Source: Cristatella mucedo (taxonomy: Eukaryota > Bryozoa > Phylactolaemata > Cristatellidae). From it: a DNA stretch of 64,000 nt. The position numbers and the translations under genes are program-made. The DNA is taken from the NCBI GenBank assembly GCA_009760855.2, contig WPIO01000001.1, positions 20,800,501 to 20,864,500 on the forward strand, written 5' to 3'. The notes beneath the pieces were generated by a model. It was given only the letters and a program-made list of their open reading frames with translations, did not search any database and had not been told where the DNA came from. Below are positions 34,796-46,908 of this stretch, in pieces. Each line of letters begins with the position of its first letter. Within the stretch, counting starts at the first letter, position 1.

Positions 34796-35016
34796 CATGT
34801 TGGCTAAGCAATGTGACATGCACTACTGTTGTAGAATCGGGATGGAGTCCGAGCCTACTGATTCGTCAACTGCAGAAGAATTGTAGTAATTCCATAGATG
34901 TTTTGATTAACTTTACCCTACCAGTGACTACAAAGTATGCATCATACGACGTCATTTTGTGTCCAGGAGACAGCAACTGCGAAAAAAGGCAAAGTGCAGA
35001 TATTGAAATGAATGTG
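34796..35016 (+). CDS. IL-17-receptor-like gene 2: D2 cassette 1, exon A
   Basis: Acceptor TTTCAATGTCTCACAG, donor GTG|GTAAGA, 221 nt, phase 1 to phase 0. It encodes CWLSNVTCTTVVESGWSPSL, then LIRQLQKNCSNSIDVLINFT and LPVTTKYASYDVILCPGDSN. The order of a cysteine pair, 'W.P.l', 'v.v.F' and 'Y.SY.V.LC' is that of the first half of the second fibronectin-III-like domain of IL-17 receptors (human IL-17RA has SLWDPNITVE here). Three NxS/T sites (NVT, NCS, NFT) fit an extracellular protein. Exon length and phases equal those of the exon at 48295. Confidence 0.85.
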
Positions 35017-36639
35017 GTAAGATGAAGGCTACATCATTATGTACGCTTACTACGCTTTACATTTGTAAGATACTAACAAAATTGAGAAAGTTTAAGAAGT
35101 TGATCCAGAATCAGTAAGCGATGCTTAAAATATTCATCTAACAATCGTTAAAACTGGCTGTACCTTATCAGTGCTCATACCAAAAAATGATTAGCTAGAG
35201 AAACCTGTGTCACACAATGAAACAACGTAGGGCAATTTAATAATTTTTAAACTATAACTATTCCTAGTTCAACTAATTGGTTTGACATTGTACTGGACCT
35301 TAATGCAGAATTACAATTTTCTTTCATTATTGCCATACGTTTCTTGCATTAACTTGATAACTCTACTTTAGTATGCATGACTTATAAAAAAGGTACTTAG
35401 CTTCGATTAAATGACTATTTGTTTGTGGTCATAGTTAATGTGGTAGAGAACTCCTGGCTCGGTATTTAATTTTTCTTTTCTCCCCTTAGTTTTAATATCG
35501 GCTACACTCCTGGATTTGGATATTTAAAGTTGTTTTTGACTGTGCATGGATCGAGCTCCTGCTAAATTAGATACCTTTTCCATCAGAATGGTCGATCATT
35601 AATTGCATGATGTATTTAGTGAAATTAACTCTAAAGAGGAACGTCCAGGCTTTACCGGAATTTTCTAGGCTGCTTCCTCACAGAATAAAGGGGTGCTTTT
35701 TCATATAGACCCCTCACTCGGGTGATCACATCAGCTTCACAGTCAATTGATTTTGACCGCATACATACATGAAGCCTGGAGATCTTTATCGACAAAATAA
35801 CGCTATTTCCCGTTCTGAAAAAAAAACATTTGCTTTGATCGTGTGGTTTCTGTAGGCGAAATTTAATTTTTGGGAAGGGTTTTCTTCTACCATATTATTA
35901 TAATATCTATTTCTCTTAAAATTAGGAAACCAACTTTTTTAGCGATATTAGATCCAACTAAGCCTTGCCTAGTCGCCTAGTAGTGTGTTTTTTATGTCTG
36001 AGGTCCCGAAGAAGCTGCCGGTGGAGGCAAGTGAAATAAAGCACGAGATTGAATGATTTGACAGGACGAACACCCAAGGACTAACAGGCATTCGAAAGTT
36101 TCAACCATGAGCAAATGGTTGAATTTGCGATAAGCATTCACACTATGCCTAGAAATAGATTTGGTTCTCTTTGATCGCCATTTAAATGAATTTTTATTCA
36201 TATTTTTATCACTAACATTAGGGTGATCTGTTGAAACCCTGACTCCACGCTAAGAGATTGTGACAGGTGGCATATCTGCCTGGTTCCCTGGTTTGCCCTG
36301 ACTGGGGTACTGCTGACCAATCTGCTTCGGTGTATTGCCAGACGGTCAGTGCCGCTAAAAGCAGGGATTTTCGTCGAGATGATTATGCCCTAGGAAGGAA
36401 ACGTGGAGATGGCATACGAAAAAAAGGATTGCCGCTAGGATGACGTAACTGACTCGTGCACTAGTGAATAGTGATTCGAAATATTGGCAGCGGAGTTGGG
36501 GCACTCAAAATCGTATTGGTAGGTCGACCACCTTGGTACTCAATCGAATCGTCTCTCGAACTAACCGCCTGCTTTAGGAAGTTCAAAAGTATCTAGTGCA
36601 GCTGAAACATAAAGTAGTGCATGGTTGCGGCAGCAGCCC
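35017..36639. other. Intron of gene 2, unassigned
   Basis: No exon or element family recognised. The minus-strand 69-codon frame at 36201-35992 has no pattern that I can assign. Confidence 0.35.
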
Positions 36640-36745
36640 GAGAGATTACACATGATTATTAGCCTGAGGATTAAGTGCACACACTGCACGACAGGTCATT
36701 GGTTTAAGTTCGTTTGCATGCAATCCGTTATTTCCCTTAACGGTA
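36640..36745 (+). mobile_element. Possible tRNA-related SINE head
   Basis: 'TTAGCCTGAGGATTAAGTG' looks like a pol III A box and 'GGTTTAAGTTCG' like a B box, at about tRNA spacing. The arms do not fold into a convincing tRNA, so this is at best a SINE head or relic of a different family from the three better copies. Confidence 0.35.
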
Positions 36746-36999
36746 TAGAGCCGCATGGGATTGCTTTGGAATAAAACTCTAGCTACTCTGTGCTACCACT
36801 GTCATTATCATGAGTCTCTTCTTTACAAAGATTTATTCTAGAAATTTAGATTTTCTTATTTCTTGATCATTCTAAAAGCTAACAGGCATCCAGAATTTTA
36901 GTGATAGAGCTATGAATTCTGAATTTCCATAGAGAAACCTAAAGAATAAATATACGGATTACTGACCAAACGATTGAATGCGGACTGACTTAGTCTCCT

Positions 37000-37311
37000 A
37001 AGACCGACAGACCTAATCGAGACCTGCAAGTAGGGAGTGTCCGTAATCTAGAAGGTCTATCAGAGATGCACGTAGCTTGTTTGTGAAATCTTTTCTAACC
37101 TCATCCAAATTTTTCAGCTGGAAGTAGGCATGCTTGGCTGTGGTGCCAGTGACGTTGAAGCAGTACACTATATTCCAGACGAAGGCTATAGGAAATTGGC
37201 TCGTCGAGCCCGCTTTGAGTGTTGGGCTTTCAAATTGTGGACTAGCTCTCGTTAGGCCAATAGCTGTGAGTTTGGTTTTATCTTAAATAAATAAGTACTA
37301 GCTGATTGAAG
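37000..37311 (-). mobile_element. Diverged CR1/L2-type LINE fragment
   Basis: The minus-strand translation resembles LINE landmarks, with HAYFQLKNLDEVRKDF and DLLDYG. It is too diverged to place in LINE-A or LINE-B. The plus-strand sequence 'tttttcagctggaagtaggc' looks like a splice acceptor but is the antisense of the FQLKN segment. Confidence 0.55.
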
Positions 37312-37470
37312 CACTTCTTTTTGTATAGTGACGGAAGAGCCATTATGGTTATCACCACCGCTTGCAGTGGCGATATAGGATCGCCCACCAAAGAACTCGA
37401 ACCCACGACCTCGGGGCCGAGGTCGTGAAAAGACACCGCCTTACCTAGTGAGCCATTAAAGACTCACCAT
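37312..37470 (-). mobile_element. tRNA-derived SINE, minus strand, best-preserved copy
   Basis: On the minus strand: A-box-like TGGCTCACTAGGTAAGG and B-box GGTTCGAGTTC, with a CACGACCTCGG/CCGAGGTCGTG palindrome between them in place of an anticodon arm, then 'ggtgggcgatcctatatcgc'. The same family occurs at 15898 and 52262. It abuts the truncated 5' end of the next LINE-B copy. Confidence 0.7.
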
Positions 37471-38292
37471 CCTTAATCTAGGTGTCGTGGTCGACAGCTG
37501 CCTCAATTTCAAAAGATTCATTCAGAAGACTGTCTCTACAGCTAGCCATCACATCCGATCCCTATCCAAGATTAGAAGCTGTCTCCCACAGTGGCTTGTA
37601 AAAAATTTAACTAGCTTTTTAGTTCTGTCTCGGCTTGATTATTGTAATTCTCTTTTGGCTGGGCTACCAAGGAAAGCTATTATGCCACTACAGCGGACTA
37701 TGAATATGGCTGCAAGGCTGGTCTTCAAGCCCTAGCGGTTTGAGCACGTGTCACCTCTGCTGAAAGAGCTAGGATGGTTGCCGGTTGAGCAGAGGATACA
37801 GAGCAAAGTTCTTACGCTGACCCACAAGGCCAGCTACGGCTTGGCTCCTTCGTACCTAGCTGAACTGCTGCATCAGTTTCAGCCTGTTCGCGCCCTCAGG
37901 TCCTGTATGGACAATAAATTAGCTGTCCCATTCCTCCGCTTAAAGACAGTTGGCGACAGAAGCTATAGCTCTGCAGGTCCTAGACTGTGGAACTCGCTTC
38001 CACAATTCTTACGCAACGACAACTACTCTCCAACTGCCGACTATGGCACATCTTTTTCAGCGGTCCTGAACTGCTACTTCTATGCTACTCACTACCTCAA
38101 CTGCTCTCCTAACTCTGCTATGCTTCCCACTTTCTCTTTGTTGTGTGAGACGAAGTCCGTTGGCTACCGAATGCGTACCGAAAGCCGCTTATGCTGTGAG
38201 TGCGCTATACAAAACTCTCCTGTGTAACACCCACATGGTCTTTATGACTTTGTGGAGTTACTGACGGAGATACATTACATTACATTACATTA
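37471..38292 (+). mobile_element. LINE-B, plus strand, 3' third
   Basis: Very similar to the 28-kb copy. Frame 37487-37735 ([38 protein letters not shown]) ends at a TAG in place of the Gln codon of SQRFEH. Frame 37748-38227 continues to SVGYRMRTESRL. The 3' UTR ends in ATTAC repeats at about 38267-38291. At 37787 it retains Trp where the 28-kb copy has a stop. Confidence 0.9.
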
Positions 38293-38595
38293 TTCATTTG
38301 CAAAAGTTTGAGACTATCCAAGAGTGAATCGCAGCAAGGCTGTTAGGGAGCTGGCCGAGTTTGACGGAAGGATCAAATAATGGAAAGATTCAGGAAAGGA
38401 AAGATCAAAGCACGTGTACAGCTGCATTTTGGAAGCAAAGGCTTCATGAAAATTGAAAGCTATTTTAGTGCTTTAATGAAAGATAGCAATATTTAGACTA
38501 CAGAATGTCCAATGGCCTATACCGAATGGCCTAGATTGTATTTGGTGATTACATCGGCCAGATAAAAAGAGTACATTTTTCAAAGAAGATCGTCT

Positions 38596-38755
38596 TTAAC
38601 TGGTCACTGGTGCACTTAGAGCTCGTGCAAAACTCTATAACTAGGGTTGTCTGTCTTGAGCGTCACAGTTGCCACATCACACCACTTCTCGCCGACCTGC
38701 ACCAGCTTGCTTTCAAGCTTTGTATCGGCTTCAGGGTCATATTACTCGCTTGTGG
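38596..38755 (+). mobile_element. LINE-A fragment, plus strand
   Basis: Plus-strand piece of the C-terminal coding region (LVQNSITRVVCLERHSCHIT, PLLADLHQLAFK). It is followed after 17 bp by a LINE-A piece in the opposite orientation. Confidence 0.8.
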
Positions 38756-38771
38756 GCTGCTTCGTTCTTTC

Positions 38772-39545
38772 AGCATGCAAGTGTGGTTAGTGGCAGCATG
38801 CACAGTGTCAGCGTGCATAACCACATGAAGGACGAATCATAGGAACCCACTAAATGCTGTCCTAAATAAGGATGTTTTCAATATCTTTTTAAATGCGGTC
38901 AAATCAGGGGATGTTATGACGCAAGTCGGGAGTAAGTTCCAGGGTTTGGGAGAATACGAACTAAATGCACAGTCTCCAAAGGATTAAAGGTTTGTACGAG
39001 GTATTGGTAAACTATTGGATTCCAAAAAACGGGTTGTACGAAGCTTGGCCTGATGGGGGGTAGATCTGAGAGATAGGCTGGAGCCAAAGAATGGAGTGAC
39101 CTAAAAGTGAGCGACAAAACCTTGCAATCGATCCGTGGCTTGACTGGGAGCCAGTGCAGGTCGGCGAGAAGTGGTGTGATGTGGCAACTGCGACGCTTAC
39201 GACAGACATGCCTAGCTACAGAGTTTTACACCAGTTGTAAGTGTTGTATTGCACTTGCCGGTAGACCAGCAAGCAGTGAGTTACAGAAGTCAAGTCGGGA
39301 TGTCACAAATGCATGGACCTATTTAGACATGGTGTCCTTTTCTAAACAAGCCCGAATTTTAGCAAGGCTATAGATCTGAAAGTAGGCAGACTTGACTGTG
39401 GAGCTGATGCGGTCGTCTAACGAGAGGTCACTTTGGAATATCACACCTAGATATCGAGCTGGTTCAACTGGAGATATGCTGGCGGAGCCAACTTTGAGCG
39501 TTAGCCTTTCCAATTTCTGAATCCCACTGAGTTTGCCCATAACTC
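38772..39545 (-). mobile_element. LINE-A fragment, minus strand
   Basis: 3' UTR without tail ('cagcatgcaagtgtggttagtggc') plus the C-terminal coding region. Minus-strand frame 39540-39319 reads GKLSGIQKLERLTLKVGSAS and ARYLGVIFQSDLSLDDRISS. The missing tail and the opposite orientation to both flanking pieces suggest inversion of the middle of one copy. Confidence 0.85.
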
Positions 39546-39689
39546 TGAATTTTAAAAGAGATTTAAAGAGACTTAATGATACTTCAAGATAAGCCTAAAA
39601 CACATACATTTATCACAGCATTTGGTGAGTCTATGTGACACTTCCTTTCTTCCATTTTTTTCCTTTTTTCTTTGATCCACTCATCCTAA

Positions 39690-39850
39690 TGGGTGCAGAC
39701 ACTTTGCATGTGGCCACTAACCGTGTTACGTTTACAGACATTGATCATGTTACTACTAACCATTAAATCACGCTTCCTTCACAGCATTTATAAAGTGCCT
39801 AGAAAGTTATTAAGTTCTCTGAGGATGCTTTACAAATGTATATTACTACA
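39690..39850 (+). mobile_element. LINE-A 3' end, plus strand
   Basis: 3' UTR and hairpin region ('aaagtgcctagaaagttattaagttctctgaggatgctttac') with a short degenerate tail. It may be the true 3' end of the copy whose interior is inverted at 38772-39545. Confidence 0.7.
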
Positions 39851-42432
39851 AATGGAGCTCTAAGAAAATTACAATCCTTTGTGCGTGGCATCCTTTCATC
39901 CTTATTTGGATTATAAAATCATTTCCCCGCTATATGTTTCATTGATATGAGCAGAATTGAACGATTCGGACATTTAAACACGACAATTCACATGATAATC
40001 CCTTTGAATAACCAAAAAGAGAGAGAGCAAGATTTTGGATGGGGAGAGGGGAGGAAGACACTTTGCATGCAATTGAAATTTTTCAGAAGTGGAGCTAGAT
40101 GATGCACACCGAAAACCCTAATTCAAAAGCAACTTGAATAGAGATCATTGTCTCACCAAGCTTATCAAATTTAGGCTGAATGAGTGGAGCTTGTAGACGC
40201 AAGTATGCCAGTCACTGATCTAGAAAAGCGTCACCAAGCATTATCCACCTAACCCAACCATCGACATCGGCTCTACTAAGGCCCCAAACTTGACAAGGCT
40301 TTTCAGGTTACTAGAAATTTTTTTTAACCTTACTGGGCGGTTTACTCTTCGCTGGCAGCTCATTCGCTAGCTTCCAAAGCGAGCTGAAGCAAAATTCGAG
40401 AAAGTGCTTTTAACTCTCTTCCTGCTAGTCACTCGGTGCAATTCAACAAAGATATAGGAATTTTATGATTTTGCTAGAAGCCTTGAGATATAATTAATTA
40501 CACGGGAAATTCACTAGACTTCAAAATAAATGTATTCTATGCAGTTCCAGGGTGGTTTATTGAGTTTCACTGCTTTCATTGCCTCTGGGGAAGAGAAAGA
40601 GAGAGAACCTTCATGGCCATTACCACAGAAAAGACTGGCTTAGAGGACTGAGTTCTCCTTTGGAAGTACTACCAAAAAAGGTCGGCCGATTCAATTGCCT
40701 CATGTATAAATCCGAATAAAACCCTTGGTGACTATCTTCCAGCATGTAATACAAGAGTGTCCTTGCAGAAAAATTGAACCAACGACCTCGGCTGCATAGA
40801 CTGATAAATTCAAGATGATTTTGGAAACTTACTCGGATGAGCAAGGTTAACACTTCCATGAGGAATAACGACTTTAAAATTCACTACCAAATTCACGAGT
40901 ACGACAATAAGACAGGATAATACATTGAGGGTTGATTCGGGAAAGATATTTACGGCATAATGGCAAATCTCGAAATGGCTAATCACTTCAAATCTTATAT
41001 GGTCCTCGTTCACATATTTAGTATCAGTGAATGCAAAGGTAAATCAATTTAGGTTTTTATGACTAAATGCTAAACCAAACGACGTGAATCCGTTGGTTTA
41101 CACCAGTAAATAGATTATTTTTAAAATTTTCACTCTTGCGTTGGAAAAGTAAAATTCATGAGAGTTCGGGCTTTTTATAGATTTTTGAGGATTAAGCTAT
41201 TAGGAAACTGTATCTTCTACGCAGGAACAAAAATTGTGTTACATAGTATACTGCGAGAGGTAATTATTATTATGTAATTGTTTACCAGAATAAAATGTTA
41301 AATCAAACCTTACGCAAAAACTTCTGTTTCTAATATCTTAAGTAAATAAAACAAGTTTCTCCAGAATAATCACTTTTTGGAGATTCATCTTTGAATGATT
41401 GCATTGCTACCGTGCTTGGCTCACGTGTACTATGCTTAACTTTTCCGGCCAATATCGTGGGCTCGTGCCCTATAGCAAGAGTAAGGTGCCTGGATATAGA
41501 TTAAGTTCACTTAGTGTACTACATAAATTAATTTTATATATATGTAGTTCTGGCGGGTGCTTTCTATTCTTTAATTGTTTAAATACGTTCTGTATGTTAG
41601 GCGTGCTATGATGGCCTCAGATTTTGCTTTTAAGAGTCGTGATCTAATACTGTTGGATGGCTTCAAAGAATGTGCCACTAACTAATGCCTGCTGTCACTT
41701 AATATCTTCATCCACCTTAATATTATTTAGCAGCTACAAAGAAATTTGAACGAAGAGACGCCTTGATTGGCGAATCCACTGGATAAATAAGATTGACAAA
41801 TTTTACATTACAATCTTAGAAAGTATGAAAAATCTTTATAAAGAGCATGCAAGAAATAAAATAAAGTTGACATTCGGAAGAGAAGCACTTACTCCAAATT
41901 TTGAAAACTCGGTCGAGGCTTTTTACTTTGGCCGAAGCGAGTTATTATTATTGATGTTAGAGAAACTTATTGAAGTCGCAAAACTTTTAGCTTACGTTTA
42001 ATCTCTAGGCTCTAGAAACCTCCACTACAACTGCAGAGGCCTGTGCTGCGTTTTTATCGCTACAAAAAGATGACCAATCCATTCTTACCTTCGTAAGAAA
42101 ATGATAATTCTTCTTTCAGGTTGTAGTTAATTTCTGCAGCAAGTCTTTCTAATTAGTTTAAAGTGCGGCATTATTTTAAACTCCAAGGAAATTAAAATCG
42201 AAAGCTATTTTTGTGCCTCAACGACAGATTTCAATATTAATAACTGTACAGAATATCCGATGGCCTATCCCTATTGGCTATTACGAGTCACCTGCTATTT
42301 TGCTCCAAAGATTATTTAAAGAATTACATTAGGAAGTTATGTGCCGCTTTTATTTGTTAAGGTCAGTTGAAGTTATATTTAACGGTACCGGAAGCATATC
42401 ATTGTGTTCAGACCTAAACGCTCATTTTGCAG
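39851..42432. other. Intron of gene 2, mostly unassigned
   Basis: No exon supported. At about 40780-40830 'attgaaccaacgacctcggctgcatag' (antisense B box GGTTCAATTTT) hints at an old SINE. The remaining sequence is AT-rich. Confidence 0.35.
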
Positions 42433-42486
42433 GTGACAAATTCAGCTATCTTTACCAACGTCGCTCCAGGTACTTACGGTTTATGG
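42433..42486 (+). CDS. IL-17-receptor-like gene 2: D2 cassette 1, exon B (54 nt)
   Basis: Acceptor CTCATTTTGCAG, donor TGG|GTAAGG, 54 nt, phase 0 to phase 0. It encodes VTNSAIFTNVAPGTYGLW, a textbook 'v.f.nl.PGtY.v' E-to-F strand turn of the IL-17 receptor D2 domain. It joins in phase to the exon at 34796 and to the exon at 44411. The second cassette has an exon of identical length and phase at 57643 (VAPLMDFREVLSGSYKLL). Confidence 0.85.
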
Positions 42487-43394
42487 GTAAGGCCGATTTT
42501 CTTGATGCTTTTTTGACCGATTCTCAGCTAGACTCTGTACTTTCAAATTAGTGTGCTTTGTTGTCTTTCTCTAGATAAAATCCTTAAATCATCCTCAGAG
42601 TATGTTGTCCTTTATCGTCTAAAAGCTACACATCTTATTTACAGCCTTGACCAAGTTGCACATTCCTTTCAAAGTTTTGTCTTTCAAAAGCTCTTTAGCT
42701 AATGAAAATTATTCCTTAAAACCTAAAAATTAACATTTCAAGCTGCACCAACAAAACATTCCTACATAATGACCTATTGTAAGATGATTAGATCATTTGT
42801 ACGCAAAGGAAAGATTTGAGCAGATGCTATGAGTCGAAATTACTATTTTGAGTAGTTTTTCATCAATGATGGAGAACCACCAGGGGCCAAAGTGGAGTGA
42901 TTACAAACCTCCAATAATTCAATCATGCCTACAAATTATGTTATTAATTTTCTCATGCGTGTGTGTGACTTGAGTGATTAATACATTCAAAAAAACTTGT
43001 ATTTTTGCGACTTGGTAAAGCAACTATCATGAACACTCTTTCGAGTCACGTGGTACAAGCTGATATTGTATGCCCCTTTCTCTATGTCTCTCAGAGAAAG
43101 CATAACCTAGGCGTGTTTTAGGACAGGGTGGATACGAAAAATTAGCCTTTTCCCAAACTGAACGCAATTGATCAGTGTTTGTCCTCCATCATGCCTCAGT
43201 CGAAATTGCAGCATTTTGGTGTAAAAGTAATGCATACTGCAAGTTACGTCAGAATAAACAAAAAGACCGCAGATATTATTATTCGTTCTAATTCGTATAA
43301 GCTCGTATGTTCACCATATTTATACAAATGTACATGTACATATACAAATATATTTGTGTATGTCAGTGCATGGTCTCTCAAGCAGGTTGTATGC

Positions 43395-43480
43395 ATTCTT
43401 TTACAGCAATTGTAAGCCACATAGGCAGAGATTGAGTTCTGTGAGGGGGCTTTCTCAAATGTATTGTATTATTATATTAT
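43395..43480 (+). mobile_element. LINE-A solo 3' end
   Basis: 'ttgtaagccacataggcagagattgagttctgtgagggggctttctcaaatgtattgtattattatatt': the LINE-A 3' hairpin region and TTA-type tail with no coding part. Confidence 0.75.
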
Positions 43481-44410
43481 TCTAACATATACAGTATTCT
43501 ATATATAACATGCTCTATATATTCTATATATTATAGCATATTCTATATATTTTTCTAACATATTAATATTACTGCTTGCACTTAAATTTGCAAGTATGTC
43601 ATGACACGTACAGAGCTGGAGTCACATGGAGGAAGGGAACATTTATTACAATAAAAACTAGAAATTGATCTCTGCAATAAGTCCTGCACAATGAGCTGTC
43701 TTGGACGAGCGCTGGACACGAGCCACTTCAGGCAGCTCCTTACTTAAGTTTAGGTATCTTAACTGTCTCTTTCGGCTGATGGTGTGCTCAGCTAACAGCC
43801 GCTAGGTATTATCTGTATCATCAGTTTAAAATATTCGCTAGTTGAGGCTGAAGAATTTAAGTTTTAATACGACATCTAAGTGCGAAAAAAACGGTAGATA
43901 GATGTTCTTTAAGGTCTTAAATAATCTTTCAGATGCTATGCTAGGAAAAAGGGCAATCTGGTGGAATCTTGAAAGCTAAATCTGGTGAACGGGACAGTGA
44001 ATTTCAAGCTAAATAATATTTAATGGAGACATCGGCAGCTGTTGCCTTTAGGATGCATGTGTGTGATCGAAGGCAACGGTATTTCAAGCATCTATCTGAC
44101 CTCATTTTCTGTTGGAAAACAGTGCTTCATGCATTCCTCTGACATAAAATTGTTTGTTATGGGAAAAAGGGCTTCGATTCGCTGCATACAAAATGGAGCC
44201 TCTTTTTCAGATTGGAAAATGAGTACAGCATTTGAGTTTCACCGACTTGATGATTATGCACCCAATTTTTAGTTTTTTAAATGGTAAATTCGTTAGCAAC
44301 TGAAAGACTAGAACCCGTGTGTAGCATTAACTTAAAAGCACATTGATCTTAGAGATTATTGTGCTGCTCAGGTTTAAATGCGTGTATAAGGGCCTTGTAA
44401 TTCGTTGCAG
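43481..44410. other. Intron of gene 2, unassigned
   Basis: 43494-43562 is AT-rich 'ctatatatt' simple sequence. Nothing else recognised. Confidence 0.35.
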
Positions 44411-44465
44411 TTGTCTCCTCCAGAATATCTAAATGCTGCTACTGGACTAAAGTACGTAATGAAAG
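44411..44465 (+). CDS. IL-17-receptor-like gene 2: D2 cassette 1, exon C
   Basis: Acceptor GTAATTCGTTGCAG, donor AAAG|GTAAAG, 55 nt, phase 0 to phase 1. It encodes LSPPEYLNAATGLKYVMK. After exon B the joined text reads APGTYGLW-LSPP, i.e. the 'GtY.v.v.P' strand that ends a D2 domain. The phase-1 end fits the next exon (48295, phase 1). No transmembrane or SEFIR sequence is seen between this exon and 48295. That favours continuation of one gene over a gene end here. Confidence 0.7.
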
Positions 44466-45667
44466 GTAAAGAAATTGTAGCTATCCCCATCTCCACAATC
44501 GTACCTAATAATCTTGCTAGGCTTCGTTCAATTTAGCAAAGCCTTCTGGCCTTAGTTTTTGCCAGACTACATATTTTTTCTCGAGGCAGCTGCAAATACC
44601 GAACAGTTTGCATTTTATGTGATCTATCAGTGATCAATAATATTTTTACTCAGTGAGAACATTTGACAGCTCAGCTAATTTAAAAGGGACGGTGATAAAG
44701 TAAGTGATACGGTTTAAGACATCTCCTCGAAATTTTAGGAATCGGCCGCAGTTGAATAGACAACAATTGGTGAGCAGGTGATTATTTGTCAATGTACCCC
44801 TCAGTGAAATTTCCTTTTTATACTGTCCTTTTGGAAAGGGACGGCATCCCTAAATTTTAGTCTGGAGTTTAGCTAGAGAAATTATACACCTGACTCTCGG
44901 CTGCTACTGCTTAGTTTAGTAAAACAGAAACTGGGCGATACTGCTGGACCTCACCTCTGAGAGAGGGAGATAGATAAAGATTTCAAAAGCCACACAATGT
45001 CGTCGAGTATAGATGCTGCTATCCTTGCCTTGGTCAAGCGTGACCGGGCGTCTTGGACATGGAAACCTATTTAAAACCATTAAAACAGGCCTTATGCAAA
45101 TTGTGGTACTCTACAAAATGAGTAAGAGCAAAGATGTTGTATATGTTGGACCTCAGCGAAGTTTCTAGGCAGCCATCGCGAGGATGCAGCTCCCTGCCAT
45201 GAAGGATGTCATAGATAAGCGACAACATAGCGTATGAAAGAACAAGAAGATAGATGAGCAAGTGAGCAGGAGAAAGGACGGGAAGACGGCTGATAGCCCG
45301 TTATTGCTCATTGTCTCCATTTTTCCTTAAATCCGAGTCAAAGGCCTTTTAACGAGCCTAAGCATGAGCTAGCCACCGGTGCAGCCAGTGAGCCCAAAGA
45401 AGAGAGCCCAGATAACTAGGTCGTAAATTTCTGAAGCTACAATGGCGTCCGATCGCTATAACACTCAACCTGAGTAGAGTGAAGATCCTGATCTCGTTGG
45501 CAAGCGAAGTCGAATGCACACCGAGTGCCAACAAGCACTAAGAACCTGGCTACAAGACGAAATTGTAAAGGCAAGCCGTAGTTCTAAAATTAGTAGCCAA
45601 TCGCCTGTTCTGCTCAGGCTCTTGGTTTTTGGCTGTCGCCTCTGTTCTGCCTCCTCTCTGCATGTAA
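44466..45667. other. Intron of gene 2, unassigned
   Basis: No transmembrane-like or SEFIR-like exon found, which matters for the single-gene model. The frame at 45514 contains TWLQDEIVKASRSS, only vaguely like a SEFIR helix. Confidence 0.35.
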
Positions 45668-46005
45668 TCTGGCTTTCACTTTTATGCAGATGTCGCTCGA
45701 TTGTATTTGTGCTTTGATCCCTTCAAGCCCCTCAGCAAGTCTAATTCTCTCAAATCCCTTGGTACATGTTTTGATAAAATCTGCACATAGATGGCAGCAA
45801 ATTTTCTAAACTATAGTGATGATAAATTTAGAAATTTAGGTGCCCTGTTAAAATTTGACCTTTCATTGGACGATCACATCAGTTCCACAGTCAAGTCCCC
45901 CTACCTTTAGCTATATAACTTTGCTCAGATTCGGGATTGTTTAGACTAGACAGGGACACGGCATCAAAATTGATCCATGCATTTGTGACATCCGTCTTAA
46001 GTAGA
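45668..46005 (+). mobile_element. LINE-A fragment, left half of a split copy
   Basis: Plus strand: 'ggctttcacttttatgcagatg' (FHFYAD region), 'tggcagcaaattttctaaac', and 'ggacgatcacatcagttccacagtcaag' (DDHISSTVK). It ends in 'atttgtgacatccgtct', followed by a C-rich tract. Confidence 0.8.
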
Positions 46006-46169
46006 TTTCTCTCCCCCCCCCCACCCGGAAAAGAGGAGCAGCAGTCGGCCACTTCCGTGGCAATGTGGACCTTTACCTGATTTCTCCGTGATACCTTCGG
46101 GTATTCTACTGCTATCTTTGCTGTGTCTATTTATGAGCTGCCCCCGGATATGCTACACAAACAGGACCT

Positions 46170-46669
46170 GCTTAGCTATACAGAGCAAAGTTCTTAAGCT
46201 GACCCACAAGGCCAGCCACGGGTTAGCTCCTACATACCTAGCTGAACTGCAGCACTAGTTTCAGCCTCCTCGTGCCCTCACGTCCTGTATAGGAAATAAA
46301 TTAGCTGTTCCAATCCTCAGCCCAAAGACCATTGGCGAAAGAAGCTTTAGCTCTGCAGGTCCCAGACTATGGAACTCACTTTCACGATTCTTAGGCAACG
46401 ACATCTACACTCCTTCGGCTTTTACACTATGGCTCATCCTTTCCTGCGATCCTGAGCTGCTTCGTCCAGGCTACTCACTACCTCAACTGCTCTTCTGTCT
46501 CTGCTATGCTTCCCAATTTATGTGCTGCGTGGGATGAAGTCAATTGGGAACCAAATGTGTACCGAATGCCGCTTAGGCTTTGACTGCACTATACAAAGTT
46601 CTCCTGTATAGCACCCACATAAACTTTGTGGCTTTGTCGAGTTACAGACGGAGATACGTTGCATTACAT
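46170..46669 (+). mobile_element. LINE-B 3' fragment inside LINE-A
   Basis: Plus-strand LINE-B C-terminal coding region ('cagagcaaagttcttaagctgacccacaaggcc') and 3' UTR ('gcacccacataaactttgtggctttgtcgagttacagacggagatacgttgcattac'). Many stops. The flanking sequence is LINE-A on both sides. The upstream ~165 bp (46006-46169) is not assigned. Confidence 0.82.
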
Positions 46670-46908
46670 AGACTCCTATTACTCACTAATTGCTTGTCTT
46701 CCGGCATGCTCAATCAGGCAATTTGCATGCTGACCCTGTGCATGTCACCCCTAACCATATTATTCATTTCGTTTGTTTTTCAAGCATGATTTTTCTTACC
46801 ATTCAATTGCATTTCACTTTACATCAAATGTAAAGCGCCTAGAGAGAGATTAAGTTCTCTGAGGGCGCTTTATCAAGTGAATTATTATTATTATTATTAT
46901 TAATTACT
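46670..46908 (+). mobile_element. LINE-A 3' end, right half of the split copy
   Basis: Resumes in the coding region ('actcctattactcactaattgcttgtcttccggcatg') and jumps to the 3' UTR. It ends with a perfect AAAGCGCC...GGCGCTTT hairpin and (ATT)n. A second LINE-A copy follows directly. Confidence 0.85.

Noticed and set aside
36640-36745. A functional tRNA gene
   Set aside because: Box-like motifs are present, but the acceptor and anticodon stems do not pair; at best a SINE head.
37110-37140. Acceptor-like 'caaatttttcagctggaagtagg' as the start of a receptor exon
   Set aside because: The following sequence is the antisense of a LINE FQLKN segment.
45514-45717. 67-codon frame with TWLQDEIVKASRSS, vaguely like a SEFIR helix
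   Set aside because: No other SEFIR motif, no suitable splice sites and no adjacent transmembrane exon. If shown to be SEFIR-derived, it would support two separate genes.
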